A stretch of DNA of 64,000 nucleotides, taken from Leucobacter chromiireducens subsp. chromiireducens. GTDB taxonomy: Bacteria > Actinomycetota > Actinomycetes > Actinomycetales > Microbacteriaceae. Both the position numbers and the translations under genes were made by a program. Positions 24,558-31,594 of this stretch are shown piece by piece (the first letter of the stretch is position 1; each line of letters opens with the position of its first letter). Below the pieces are notes generated by a model that saw nothing but the letters and a program-made list of their open reading frames with translations, was not told the origin of the DNA and made no database searches. The stretch is taken from assembly GCF_016758255.1 (NCBI RefSeq), contig NZ_QYAD01000001.1, forward strand, positions 1,269,032 to 1,333,031, in the 5' to 3' direction.

Positions 24558-25163
24558 ATGAGCACCAGCACGAGCAACCGGACGAACAGCGCCCACACCC
24601 GCGAAGCGACGATGCGCAGGCACCCCAGCTACCGCGCGCATCTGTACGAAGAGCCCGAGCAGGGCCAGCACGACGACGAAGTCTACGAGGAGTGCGCGAG
24701 ACGCGCGAACATGCGGCCCCCGACACGCGCCGAGATCAAGCGCGTTGCCGCCGCGCAGGCCGAAGATCGACGCGCAGCAGAAGCCCCGGAGCGGGAGCGG
24801 AGGGGGCACTGGTACGTCGAACCGTACCTAACCGAAAACATCAGCTTCGACCACTACGGTCCGTACCTCACGCGCGCGGAGGCAATAGCCGCAGCCAACG
24901 AGATCATCAAAGAGCAATGGGAGACAGGAGGCCCTGGGGACGAGAGCTACCGCATCCTCTGGCACCCCGAGCTCGACGCGAACCCCCACTCCATAAAGGC
25001 TCGCGATCTGCTGCAGCAGACAAACTACGCACCCGACACGCAGGAGGAGATCGCACTGCTGCTCCGCGCGCAGATCGAGGCGACGTTCGCGCTGCGCGAC
25101 CAGATCGCTGGCTTCGCGCCCGACAGCATCGACGATGAGACTTACGACGAGGCAGCTTCATGA
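24558..25163 (+). CDS. Hypothetical protein, first gene beside oriT
   Basis: 201 residues, ATG at 24558 with GAGGAGA upstream. N-terminal half is charged and probably helical (EEPEQGQHDDEVYEECARRA). The middle WYVEPYLTENISFDHYGPYL, TRAEAIAAANEIIKEQWE looks like a small alpha/beta domain that joins a YGPY..RAEA helix, as in several element-encoded proteins of unknown role. It overlaps the next gene by 4 bases. It contains one copy of the conserved-loop hairpin (24788). Confidence 0.7.
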   Translation: MSTSTSNRTNSAHTREATMRRHPSYRAHLYEEPEQGQHDDEVYEECARRANMRPPTRAEIKRVAAAQAEDRRAAEAPERERRGHWYVEPYLTENISFDHYGPYLTRAEAIAAANEIIKEQWETGGPGDESYRILWHPELDANPHSIKARDLLQQTNYAPDTQEEIALLLRAQIEATFALRDQIAGFAPDSIDDETYDEAAS

Positions 25164-25354
25164 GCGAACCAGACGACGCTCTGCCCGCCCAACCATCACC
25201 GCCCGCGCACCAGCCCGGCCGCGCGATCGCGATCAGCCAGGGGCGGAACTACTCGATCACCTACCCGGTCGGGCACCCGCTCTACGGCTCTGTCGGCTTC
25301 GACATCGACGCGGCCCTCGACGACCAGTACAACGAGCAGGAGGACTTCTCATGA
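25160..25354 (+). CDS. Small hypothetical protein
   Basis: 64 residues, ATGA overlap with both neighbours. Pro-rich N-terminus, then RAIAISQGRNYSITYPVGHP and an acidic C-terminus DDQYNEQEDFS. The C-terminal coding/ribosome-binding segment (GACGACCAGTACAACGAGCA) is nearly duplicated ahead of the gene at 25577. Not recognised. Confidence 0.6.
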   Translation: MSEPDDALPAQPSPPAHQPGRAIAISQGRNYSITYPVGHPLYGSVGFDIDAALDDQYNEQEDFS

Positions 25355-25494
25355 GCAGCAAGGACACCCCGCCCATCTCGGTGGCGCCTGAGATCGAGCC
25401 CGAAGACATGCCGATCACGATCGACGACCTCGACTGGGACGCCTGCGGCATCAGCCACGAGACGGGCGAGTTCATGTGGAGCAACGGGGACTGA
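25351..25494 (+). CDS. Small acidic hypothetical protein
   Basis: 47 residues, ATG at 25351 overlapping the previous stop, with AGGAGG upstream inside that gene. Very acidic (EIEPEDMPITIDDLDWDACG), ending FMWSNGD. Its N-terminus (MSSKDTPPIS) resembles that of the 25577 protein (MSDENTPPLS), suggesting a local duplication. Function unknown; a DNA mimic is conceivable from its acidity but unproven. Confidence 0.6.
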   Translation: MSSKDTPPISVAPEIEPEDMPITIDDLDWDACGISHETGEFMWSNGD

Positions 25495-25576
25495 CCGGCC
25501 CGCATGCGGATCTGCTCGTGAGCCCCTCCCAGGGGACGCGGATCGACGACCAAGACAACGAGCAGGAGGGCCGCTC

Positions 25577-25909
25577 ATGAGCGACGAGAACACTCCGCCT
25601 CTCTCGGCGACGGAGCGGGAGCGGAGGCGCCGGGCGGTACGAATAGTGCGCGGCAGCCATGCTCTCGACGGGTTCTACCCCGACGAGGAGGAACTCGCCG
25701 AGGACGAGGAGTACATCAATGGCACAGCGACCCTCGACGAGCTGATCGAGCGGGCGAAGGAGAAGTACGGCACCCATTCGGGCCCAGAGGGACAACAGAA
25801 GAGCCGTGGGCGAGCGAGGACGCCGCTGCTGGTAGCAGGGGCGCTCGTCCTCGCCTGCGTCCCGGGACTGCTCGCCGGCCTCGTCTGGCGGCTCTGGCTC
25901 GCGCACTGA
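25577..25909 (+). CDS. Small single-helix membrane protein
   Basis: 110 residues, ATG at 25577 with GGAGG. Cytosolic N-terminus with ERERRRRAVRI, acidic DEEELAEDEEYI, basic KKSRGRARTP-type stretch and a C-terminal membrane helix LLVAGALVLACVPGLLAGLV. Start region is a near duplicate of that at 25351. Contains one conserved-loop hairpin (25612). Confidence 0.65.
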   Translation: MSDENTPPLSATERERRRRAVRIVRGSHALDGFYPDEEELAEDEEYINGTATLDELIERAKEKYGTHSGPEGQQKSRGRARTPLLVAGALVLACVPGLLAGLVWRLWLAH

Positions 25910-26006
25910 GACTCAGCCCGCTACGACCGATGAGATTTGCCCCTCGGAGCGGCAGCAGAGAGGGGCGGGCAGAAGAGCGACCAAAACAGCCGCAAGAGCG
26001 CTCTGC

Positions 26007-26133
26007 GAGGACCACCACGAGGACCACCACGAAACAAAGCCCGAGGACCACGTCCTGACACCTTGGCGGCGAAGCGGGAGCGGAGCCGCTGCGTGGTCCT
26101 CCTGACCCGTCACGAAAGAAGCAGCGTGGTCCT
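26007..26133. repeat. Array C', direct and inverted GAGGACCA units (gene-free 25910-26236)
   Basis: GAGGACCACCAC occurs twice in tandem (26007, 26019), GAGGACCAC at 26043, and inverted GTGGTCCT(C) at 26093 and 26126. The unit matches array C at 20573-20702, 5 kb away. The region also holds two copies of the conserved-loop hairpin (26071 and 26154). It is the leader of the 26237 gene. Confidence 0.7.
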
Positions 26134-26236
26134 TCGGGGCTCATTCCGGCCCCGCAGCGGGAGCGGAGGGGACGGTGACGGGCGCATCGCGCGCACAGAA
26201 GAACAGCAACACCAAGCACAGAGAGAAAAGAGCACC

Positions 26237-26803
26237 ATGACTAAAACCAGCAAGACCCCCGACGGCAAAGCAGCAAGCCCCGACTGGGCCGTCGTCTCCT
26301 CGGCGACGGTCTACGACCTCAGCTACACGGACAATCGTGGCTCCCGGCAGCTCCTGCTGATCGGCTACGACAAGTCGCACGCCATCCAGGCGGCGCTGGC
26401 GCACCTGCGAGGGATCAACGGCCCTCGCGGCTACGCGAAGCGCACCCGCAGCGGCTGGATCACCCGCAACGACCCGCGCAGGCACGAGAGGCACAGCCAC
26501 CGCGGTGTCAACACGCTGATGCTCGTGCACGGCTCGGAGGGCGACCCCTCGGGGGCGCGCCCAGGAATCAGCGTCGAGAAGCACGCAGTGCTGCGCGAGC
26601 GACGGGCCGACGGCATCACGACGAGCCGCGAGTTCGAGGCCCGCTTCGCCATAGTCCCGGAAGAGAACATCTTCTTCCCGGAGGAGACCGAGGACAACCC
26701 CTCAGGGATCGTGCGCGTCTCGTTCGACGAGCAGCGCGCGAGGAAGGCGCGCCACCTGGAGCCGCAGCCGACGATCCATGTACTGAGTACCCCCGGAGCA
26801 TGA
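26237..26803 (+). CDS. Hypothetical protein
   Basis: 188 residues, ATG at 26237. An N-terminal domain SSATVYDLSYTDNRGSRQLL, LIGYDKSHAIQAALAHLRG looks like a small alpha/beta fold that recalls the WYVEP...YGPY domain of the 24558 protein. A basic middle (KRTRSGWITRNDPRRHERHS) could bind nucleic acid, and the C-terminus is acidic then basic. Followed at once by a 36-bp perfect palindrome. Not recognised. Confidence 0.7.
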   Translation: MTKTSKTPDGKAASPDWAVVSSATVYDLSYTDNRGSRQLLLIGYDKSHAIQAALAHLRGINGPRGYAKRTRSGWITRNDPRRHERHSHRGVNTLMLVHGSEGDPSGARPGISVEKHAVLRERRADGITTSREFEARFAIVPEENIFFPEETEDNPSGIVRVSFDEQRARKARHLEPQPTIHVLSTPGA

Positions 26804-26807
26804 GGCG

Positions 26808-26843
26808 TGTGCTGTGCTTGCTGGTGCCAGCAAGCACAGCACA
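26808..26843. repeat. 36-bp perfect palindrome (17-bp arms, 2-bp centre)
   Basis: TGTGCTGTGCTTGCTGG, then TG, then CCAGCAAGCACAGCACA. No T tract follows, so it does not look like an ordinary terminator. It sits between the 26237 and 26901 genes. In single strands it would form a 17-pair hairpin with almost no loop; in duplex it is a large dyad. Confidence 0.85.
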
Positions 26844-26900
26844 GCGTCGCAGTACAGGCACTGGTGCATTGCACGAAACGACAAGAGAGGAGACCGCGCC

Positions 26901-27290
26901 ATGGCCGAGGACGACGAGAGCAGCAGCGCTCCCGCGACCCCGATAACAGAGGCGGAGGTCGAAGCCCGCCTCGCCGCCGCCGACGGCGTCCTCGGCGCTG
27001 CTGGACACGCAATCACTGATCCCGTCGCGCGCGAGATCGTCCGCCGCAAGATCCGCGGCGAGATCACCAGCGAGGAAGCAGACCGGCTCATCCTGGCGCA
27101 TCACGGGGTCACTCCCCGAGAACAGTGCCCTCGCGAGTGCCGCTTCTTCAAGCCGAGAGCGATGCTGTCGGCTGCTCCCATGCAGGGCGATCAGAGCGAG
27201 CAGGACGACCACCACTCAGAGCCGCTCTTCGCCGACCCGGAGCTGCAGGCGATCTACGACGCAGCGGAGCCCATGCCTGGCGACGAGTGA
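26901..27290 (+). CDS. Possible VbhA-like antitoxin-domain protein
   Basis: 129 residues, ATG at 26901 with GAGAGGAG upstream. Residues about 18-60 (EVEARLAAADGVLGAAGHAI, PVAREIVRRKIRGEITSEEA) follow the short three-helix pattern of VbhA-type antitoxins, which inhibit Fic toxins; the R.KIRGEITSEEAD turn is the best match. The inhibitory S/TxxxEG motif is not clear. The C-terminal half (PREQCPRECRFFKPR, then acidic) is unrelated. No Fic protein (HPFxxGNG) is in the window. Confidence 0.4.
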   Translation: MAEDDESSSAPATPITEAEVEARLAAADGVLGAAGHAITDPVAREIVRRKIRGEITSEEADRLILAHHGVTPREQCPRECRFFKPRAMLSAAPMQGDQSEQDDHHSEPLFADPELQAIYDAAEPMPGDE

Positions 27291-27306
27291 GAATCACGGA
27301 CAAAGC

Positions 27307-27346
27307 AGAGACCCCCGAGGCGCGATGCCTCGGGGGTCTCTGTTTT
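27307..27346. terminator. Bidirectional terminator
   Basis: AGAGACCCCCGAGGC-GCGAT-GCCTCGGGGGTCTCT, then GTTTTC; between the convergent genes 26901-27290 and 27373-27723. Confidence 0.9.
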
Positions 27347-27372
27347 CACGCTGGTCGAGCAGCAGGCGCCGC

Positions 27373-27723
27373 TCACAGCCCGAGCGCCCGCCTGAGCTCG
27401 GAGATCCGCTTCGCCTCGCCGAGGTCTCCCGGCTCCTCGACGATGTTGTGCTTGCGGTACAGGTCCTCGACGAGCCTGGAGCGGCGCTCCTCGCGCTTCG
27501 CGGTCACCCTGGCCCGCAGGGTCTCGACCTGAGCCAGAGCGCGCTCCAGGCGCTCGTCCTCGGTGAGGGCACGCTTGCTCGCGCGCTTCCTGGGCGCAGC
27601 GGCGGGAGCAGCAGCAGGCGCAGCCGGCTGGGCAGGCACAGCCTCCTGCGGCATGAAGTCGTCCTCCTGCTCGTCGATCGTCTCGTCGTCTGCGGCGTCC
27701 AGCGCCGCGTAGTCAATGCTCAT
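27373..27723 (-). CDS. Hypothetical coiled-coil protein
   Basis: 116 residues. Acidic start (LDAADDETIDEQEDD), Ala/Pro linker, basic RKRASKRALTEDERLERALA and a coiled coil ALAQVETLRARVTAKREERR that resembles small DUF-type proteins near plasmid replication genes. Last gene of the minus-strand replication cluster running from 30668. Not recognised. Confidence 0.65.
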   Translation of the reverse strand: MSIDYAALDAADDETIDEQEDDFMPQEAVPAQPAAPAAAPAAAPRKRASKRALTEDERLERALAQVETLRARVTAKREERRSRLVEDLYRKHNIVEEPGDLGEAKRISELRRALGL

Positions 27724-27761
27724 GGTGTTGTCTCTCCTTCAGGTAGATGGTCTGGTCGGTC

Positions 27762-28370
27762 TCAGTTCTCGTCCGCAACGGGAGCGGAGGACGGGGACGC
27801 GGGAGCCGTGGCAGCGCTCTCGGGCACGAGGCGCTGGCCCGCCCCGGTGCGCACAGGGCCCATGACGAGGCCAGAGGCGCCCTCGTCATCGAACGGCAGC
27901 AGCGCAGGTGCCTCGTAGCCCGTGCTGGCGTCCTCGAAGCTCTCCCGCGGGAGGCCGTCGGAGGGGACGTCGTCGCGGTCGTCGGCTGCGGCAGGAGACG
28001 CAGCAGCGCCCGCAGCGGGAGCGGAGGGCGTGGCTTCGGGCCCAGTGTCTCCGAGGTCGGGTCGGAAGGTCCCGAGCCCCAGCCCGTCCCTGAACGAAGG
28101 GCGGATCGCCGGGTCAAGACTGTCGGCGGCCCAGTGGATCATCGCGGGCTCCTGCAGGTAGCGCCGAGCGTCACGATTCGACATCGCGGAGGCGAACGCG
28201 ATCACGTTCGCGAGCCGCTGCTGCTCGGCGAGCGCGAGGGTCGAGAGGGCCTGGGCCCGCAGCACCATGAACTGCGCCTTAGCGGGGGAGTCCTCAATAT
28301 CGTCCTCGGCGATGAACACGAGACGATCAGCCTCGCTGACAAGATCGGAATAGCTGTAGATGTTGTTCAT
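27762..28370 (-). CDS. Hypothetical protein of the replication cluster
   Basis: 202 residues from an ATG at 28370 (MNNIYSYSDLVSEADRLVFI); upstream in-frame ATGs encode an Arg-rich stretch that is antisense to nothing plausible and overlaps the helicase gene, so they are not used. N-terminal 100 residues are helical; the rest is Ala/Pro/Asp-rich and disordered, with DLGDTGPEATPSAPAA. Two conserved-loop hairpin copies (27775, 28012) fall within it. Not recognised. Confidence 0.65.
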   Translation of the reverse strand: MNNIYSYSDLVSEADRLVFIAEDDIEDSPAKAQFMVLRAQALSTLALAEQQRLANVIAFASAMSNRDARRYLQEPAMIHWAADSLDPAIRPSFRDGLGLGTFRPDLGDTGPEATPSAPAAGAAASPAAADDRDDVPSDGLPRESFEDASTGYEAPALLPFDDEGASGLVMGPVRTGAGQRLVPESAATAPASPSSAPVADEN

Positions 28371-28420
28371 GGTGTTTCTCTCTTTCTCTCGTTCTCTGAT
28401 CTCGTGGTCTGTGCCGGCGC

Positions 28421-30301
28421 TCAGCCGTCGGCGCTCTCGTCGCCGTTCCCGAAGGGCAGCAGCGCAGGCGCCTCGACGCGGCGCAGGCACCAGCGGAAGT
28501 TCGCCGGGAGGTTGTTCGGCACTCCCAGCCGGGCCGGATCCTTCCCCGTGTAGCTGGAGTTGTACCAGTCCTCAAGCGCGTACACGGCGACGAGCGGCTC
28601 CGACGACGCCATGCGCTTGGAGGTCGCGGTCTTCTCCTCGGGCTTGTACCAGGACTCCGAGCCCTCGACGATCCGCTCCAGGTCGTCAAGGAACGTCCGG
28701 CGGCCCATCGGCTTTCCCGAGGGGTTCGCCTTTGCGACCCAGGCTTTGAAGAGGTCGTACAGGAAGTTCGCGGGCAGCAGGTCCCAGACGAACTCGTCCT
28801 GGAACTCGTCCCAGAACTCCCGCACCGGGTCGTTGCGCAGCTTCGACTGCTCCAGCAGCTCCAGCGACGCCTGAGGAGCCACGAGCTCGTAGTAGGGCGG
28901 CAGGTCCACGAGGACCTTCTTCAGCACGTAGCGCAGCACCTCGGGACGCTGCACGTAGTCTGCCTTGATGCTCTTATCCTCGCCCACCTCGAAGTGCTTC
29001 GTGAAGGGCACGAACAGCTGCCGGCGGTAGAGGGAATCAGACTTGTCCTTGAACCGCGGGAACTCGTTCAGGCACTGGACCATGAAGCCCCGGAACTGGA
29101 ACGTGATCACACGCAGGCCCTTGCGGTTAACGTGCAGCACGTCGTTCGTGATGACCGCCTTGAGGTTCGCGACCTTGTCGAGGAAGACGCCGACGTTGTT
29201 CTCGTCGACGATGACCGCCATGGCCGACAGCAGCGACTCCAGCATGAAGTCCTTGCCCATCTCGTCGAGCGGCAGGCTCGCGAAGCGGCCCTCGCCGACG
29301 AGCGCGCGCTCCAGCTCGCACTCGGTACCCTTGCCGTTGTTGCCCTTCGTGCTGAAGAACCACGCCGACTTGTTCCAGCGCACGTTCGGGCGCACCAGGG
29401 CGCCGCGGACCTGCCAGAGAAGGCTCACCAGCGCGGGGTCGTCGAAGAGACCCTCGGTCCAGCTCTCTACGTCCCACGTCGTGCCATCGGCACGAGTGAT
29501 CACGGGGTTCGTCGCCGAGAGGTCGAGCGGCGTGCCAGCCTTCTGCGTGAAGACCATCGCCGGGGAGAACGGCAGCAACTCGCGGCGGGTATAGTGCCAC
29601 ACCCCATTCGCGACGGGCACGAGGTCCTTGTCGGTGCTCTGCTTCACCCGGGGCGCCTGCTCCTGCAGGAACTGCCTGACCTCCGCCAGCTCGCGCGTGC
29701 TGATGCTGCTGTCGTAGAGGCGCGCCGCGCGGCTCAGCTCCGACATGGAGCCCGAGTACAGGCCGGCGTCGTCGCCCTCGGGGACGTAGATCGCCAAGAG
29801 ATCCGTGTCCTCGTCGCCGCCCGTGGTCGGCTTGATCTTGACGACGTGATGCAGCGCGAGGAGCACGAGGCCGATGACGTGAGGAGGGAGCCTCTTGAGC
29901 AGCGGGATCTGGTTCTTCTCGTTCGCGTCCGCCCGAGGGCTGACGTTCACGGTGCGCCGAGCGTTCTCCAGCTTCAGCGCTTTGTTGATCCTTGCGAGGA
30001 GCTGGTCCTCGATGAAGAGCGGGCTGGATACAGTGCCGCGGGCCTGGGCGTTCTTGCGCTCCTCCAAGAGGTACACGACGGCCTCGCCCTGGACGATCGC
30101 GTTGAGCGTGCCGCTGGCGCCGCTGCCCTTGCTCGAATACAAGGAGAACACGGCAGCGAGAGGTGGCAGGAACGCCTCGGTTCCTGTAGTATTGATCTCA
30201 GCGCCGCCAAACGCTTCGGAAGTCCCCTCTACCTCACGGTGGGGGGCTTCTTCTTTTTCTGGCGGTGCTCCCGACTTGGCGGGCATAGTCTGCTCGGTCA
30301 T
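28421..30301 (-). CDS. P4-type SF3 helicase / phage-plasmid primase-like replication protein
   Basis: 626 residues. The helicase core is clear: Walker A GNNGKGT at 320-326 within WFFSTKGNNGKGTECELERA; Walker B MAVIVDENN at 361-369; SF3 motif C region FMVQCLNEFPRFKDKSDSLY with RR at about 426-427. This is the D5/P4 alpha family used by phages, plasmids and integrative elements to open their origin. The N-terminal 230 residues are not an obvious primase (no clear DxD). It lies downstream of an excisionase-like gene and faces the iteron region 31070-31344, its likely origin. Confidence 0.88.
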   Translation of the reverse strand: MTEQTMPAKSGAPPEKEEAPHREVEGTSEAFGGAEINTTGTEAFLPPLAAVFSLYSSKGSGASGTLNAIVQGEAVVYLLEERKNAQARGTVSSPLFIEDQLLARINKALKLENARRTVNVSPRADANEKNQIPLLKRLPPHVIGLVLLALHHVVKIKPTTGGDEDTDLLAIYVPEGDDAGLYSGSMSELSRAARLYDSSISTRELAEVRQFLQEQAPRVKQSTDKDLVPVANGVWHYTRRELLPFSPAMVFTQKAGTPLDLSATNPVITRADGTTWDVESWTEGLFDDPALVSLLWQVRGALVRPNVRWNKSAWFFSTKGNNGKGTECELERALVGEGRFASLPLDEMGKDFMLESLLSAMAVIVDENNVGVFLDKVANLKAVITNDVLHVNRKGLRVITFQFRGFMVQCLNEFPRFKDKSDSLYRRQLFVPFTKHFEVGEDKSIKADYVQRPEVLRYVLKKVLVDLPPYYELVAPQASLELLEQSKLRNDPVREFWDEFQDEFVWDLLPANFLYDLFKAWVAKANPSGKPMGRRTFLDDLERIVEGSESWYKPEEKTATSKRMASSEPLVAVYALEDWYNSSYTGKDPARLGVPNNLPANFRWCLRRVEAPALLPFGNGDESADG

Positions 30302-30302
30302 C

Positions 30303-30668
30303 TCAGCGCACCCCCTTCAAGCGGTCGGCGATACGCTCGACCTGCTCGTCGGAGAGGGGTCCGAGACTGTTGAGCACGCGGTTTGCCGCGAGCTCAAGCT
30401 CGGCGAGCTCGGCCTCGGGGCCGGTGCCGCGAGAGCGCTCCAGCGTTTCGAGAGACGACAGCCGCACCAGGTAGCGGCGGGAGTTCGGCGCCAGCTCGTG
30501 AGGGAGGACGCCCTCGATCACGAGGCGACGGATGGTCGCGTGGGAGCCGAAGCGACGGGTGCCGTCAGGCAGACGCGTCTCAGAGATCTGCAGGAGATCG
30601 AGCTGGGGGTCGTCGTCTGAGTACTCAGCGAGCTGAGTCGCGGGCAGGGGGGCCGTTGTATGGGCCAT
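30303..30668 (-). CDS. Excisionase-like winged helix DNA-binding protein
   Basis: 121 residues, ATG at 30668, one base short of the helicase start. Residues about 30-75 (LPDGTRRFGSHATIRRLVIE, GVLPHELAPNSRRYLVRLSS) form a helix-turn-helix plus wing of the excisionase/MerR class, followed by helices. It could be the recombination directionality factor for the serine integrase 1 kb away, or an origin-binding partner of the helicase. Confidence 0.75.
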   Translation of the reverse strand: MAHTTAPLPATQLAEYSDDDPQLDLLQISETRLPDGTRRFGSHATIRRLVIEGVLPHELAPNSRRYLVRLSSLETLERSRGTGPEAELAELELAANRVLNSLGPLSDEQVERIADRLKGVR

Positions 30669-31069
30669 GATGCTGATCCTTCGCTGAGGATCGACGTAAC
30701 ATCGACCCTCGGGTCAAGATCAGCTGGTGCAACAGTATCGCTGAATCTAAGGCCGGCTTGCACCGGGTGGAGATGCCATTATCCCCGAGACGCATGCCCC
30801 TGGATCGGGCGTATTCCATGCTCTAAATATCTGCAGCGCAGACCGGGGACAAAGTCTCCGGCGACCGGTGTCTTCTCATGGAATCAGATTGTGCTTCGCC
30901 TCTTTCGTTTCGTTGCTCCCAAGCTTACAGGAATCTCATGGAACACGCAGAGCAACTTTGGCGTGTCGTCGGGCTCCGCGGGGTCGCTGCCCCCGGCTGC
31001 GCTCCCGCTGCCCTTCTGGGGAGGCGACCCCCTCGCGCGGCGGGTGCTCGCATGGACGCTGAGGGAGGT
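30669..31069. other. Gene-free leader of the replication cluster
   Basis: Imperfect dyad GATCGACGTAACATCGACC (about 30688-30706) near the start of the excisionase-like gene, possibly an operator. TCTCATGGAA occurs twice (about 30871 and 30934). A GC hairpin GGTCGC...GCGACC lies at about 30981-31028. No convincing ORF. Confidence 0.4.
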
Positions 31070-31344
31070 CGATAGACGGTTATAGACACTAGCTTCCGGG
31101 CGTCTATCGAGTGTCTATCGCCTATTCGTTGGTAAACCAGGCGAAACGGAGCGTTATAGACGCTATAGACGAATAGACGGTGCTGAGGCCCGCGTGTGCG
31201 CGTGTGCGCGTACGTGTAGGGGTTACCAAGTGTCTATTCGTCTATAGCGTCTATAGTTCAGAAAAGAACACTGATAAACCAACAAAGTGACCCCAAAAAA
31301 CGATAGACGTTACGATAGACGTTAGCTCGAAGTTATAGACGTTA
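31070..31344. other. Array E, candidate replication origin with ATAGACG iterons
   Basis: A 24-bp perfect inverted repeat starts TATAGACGCTATAGAC at 31155-31178 and is mirrored at 31232-31255. Direct repeats CGATAGACGTTA (31301, 31313) and TTATAGACGTTA (31333) follow. Further GATAGACGG, TATAGACAC, CGTCTATCG and GTCTATCG units lie at 31071-31120. An AT-rich stretch 31256-31300 separates the groups. More than ten (A/G)TAGAC cores occur in 275 bp. The combination of iterons, AT-rich DNA and an SF3 helicase operon is typical of an origin. Confidence 0.75.
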
Positions 31345-31594
31345 GGGGCTCCGAAACCGTCTGTGACACCCTTTTGGCGTGCCCAGCTGCATCAAGCAGC
31401 CTCCCGCAGCCCACCGCCATGCACCCGTCTGCCTGAGCAACCTCATGCCCGACGAGCTCTCCCTCCCCGCCGACCGTCCGAGGCGCAGCGGGAGCGCAGC
31501 CGCGGACAGCATGACGCCACGAGAGATCGCCAGACGCCACGAGACCGGCTACAAGCGCTCTCGTCACCCTCTCCGTGACGCAGCGGGAGCGAAG

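Noticed and set aside
30997..31009. Inverted eleventh copy of the conserved-loop hairpin
   Set aside because: The core matches, but the flanks do not pair next to the loop, so it is not counted as a full member.
30669..31085. Plus-strand open frame upstream of array E
   Set aside because: No ribosome binding site or recognisable protein; it overlaps the likely promoter region of the replication cluster.
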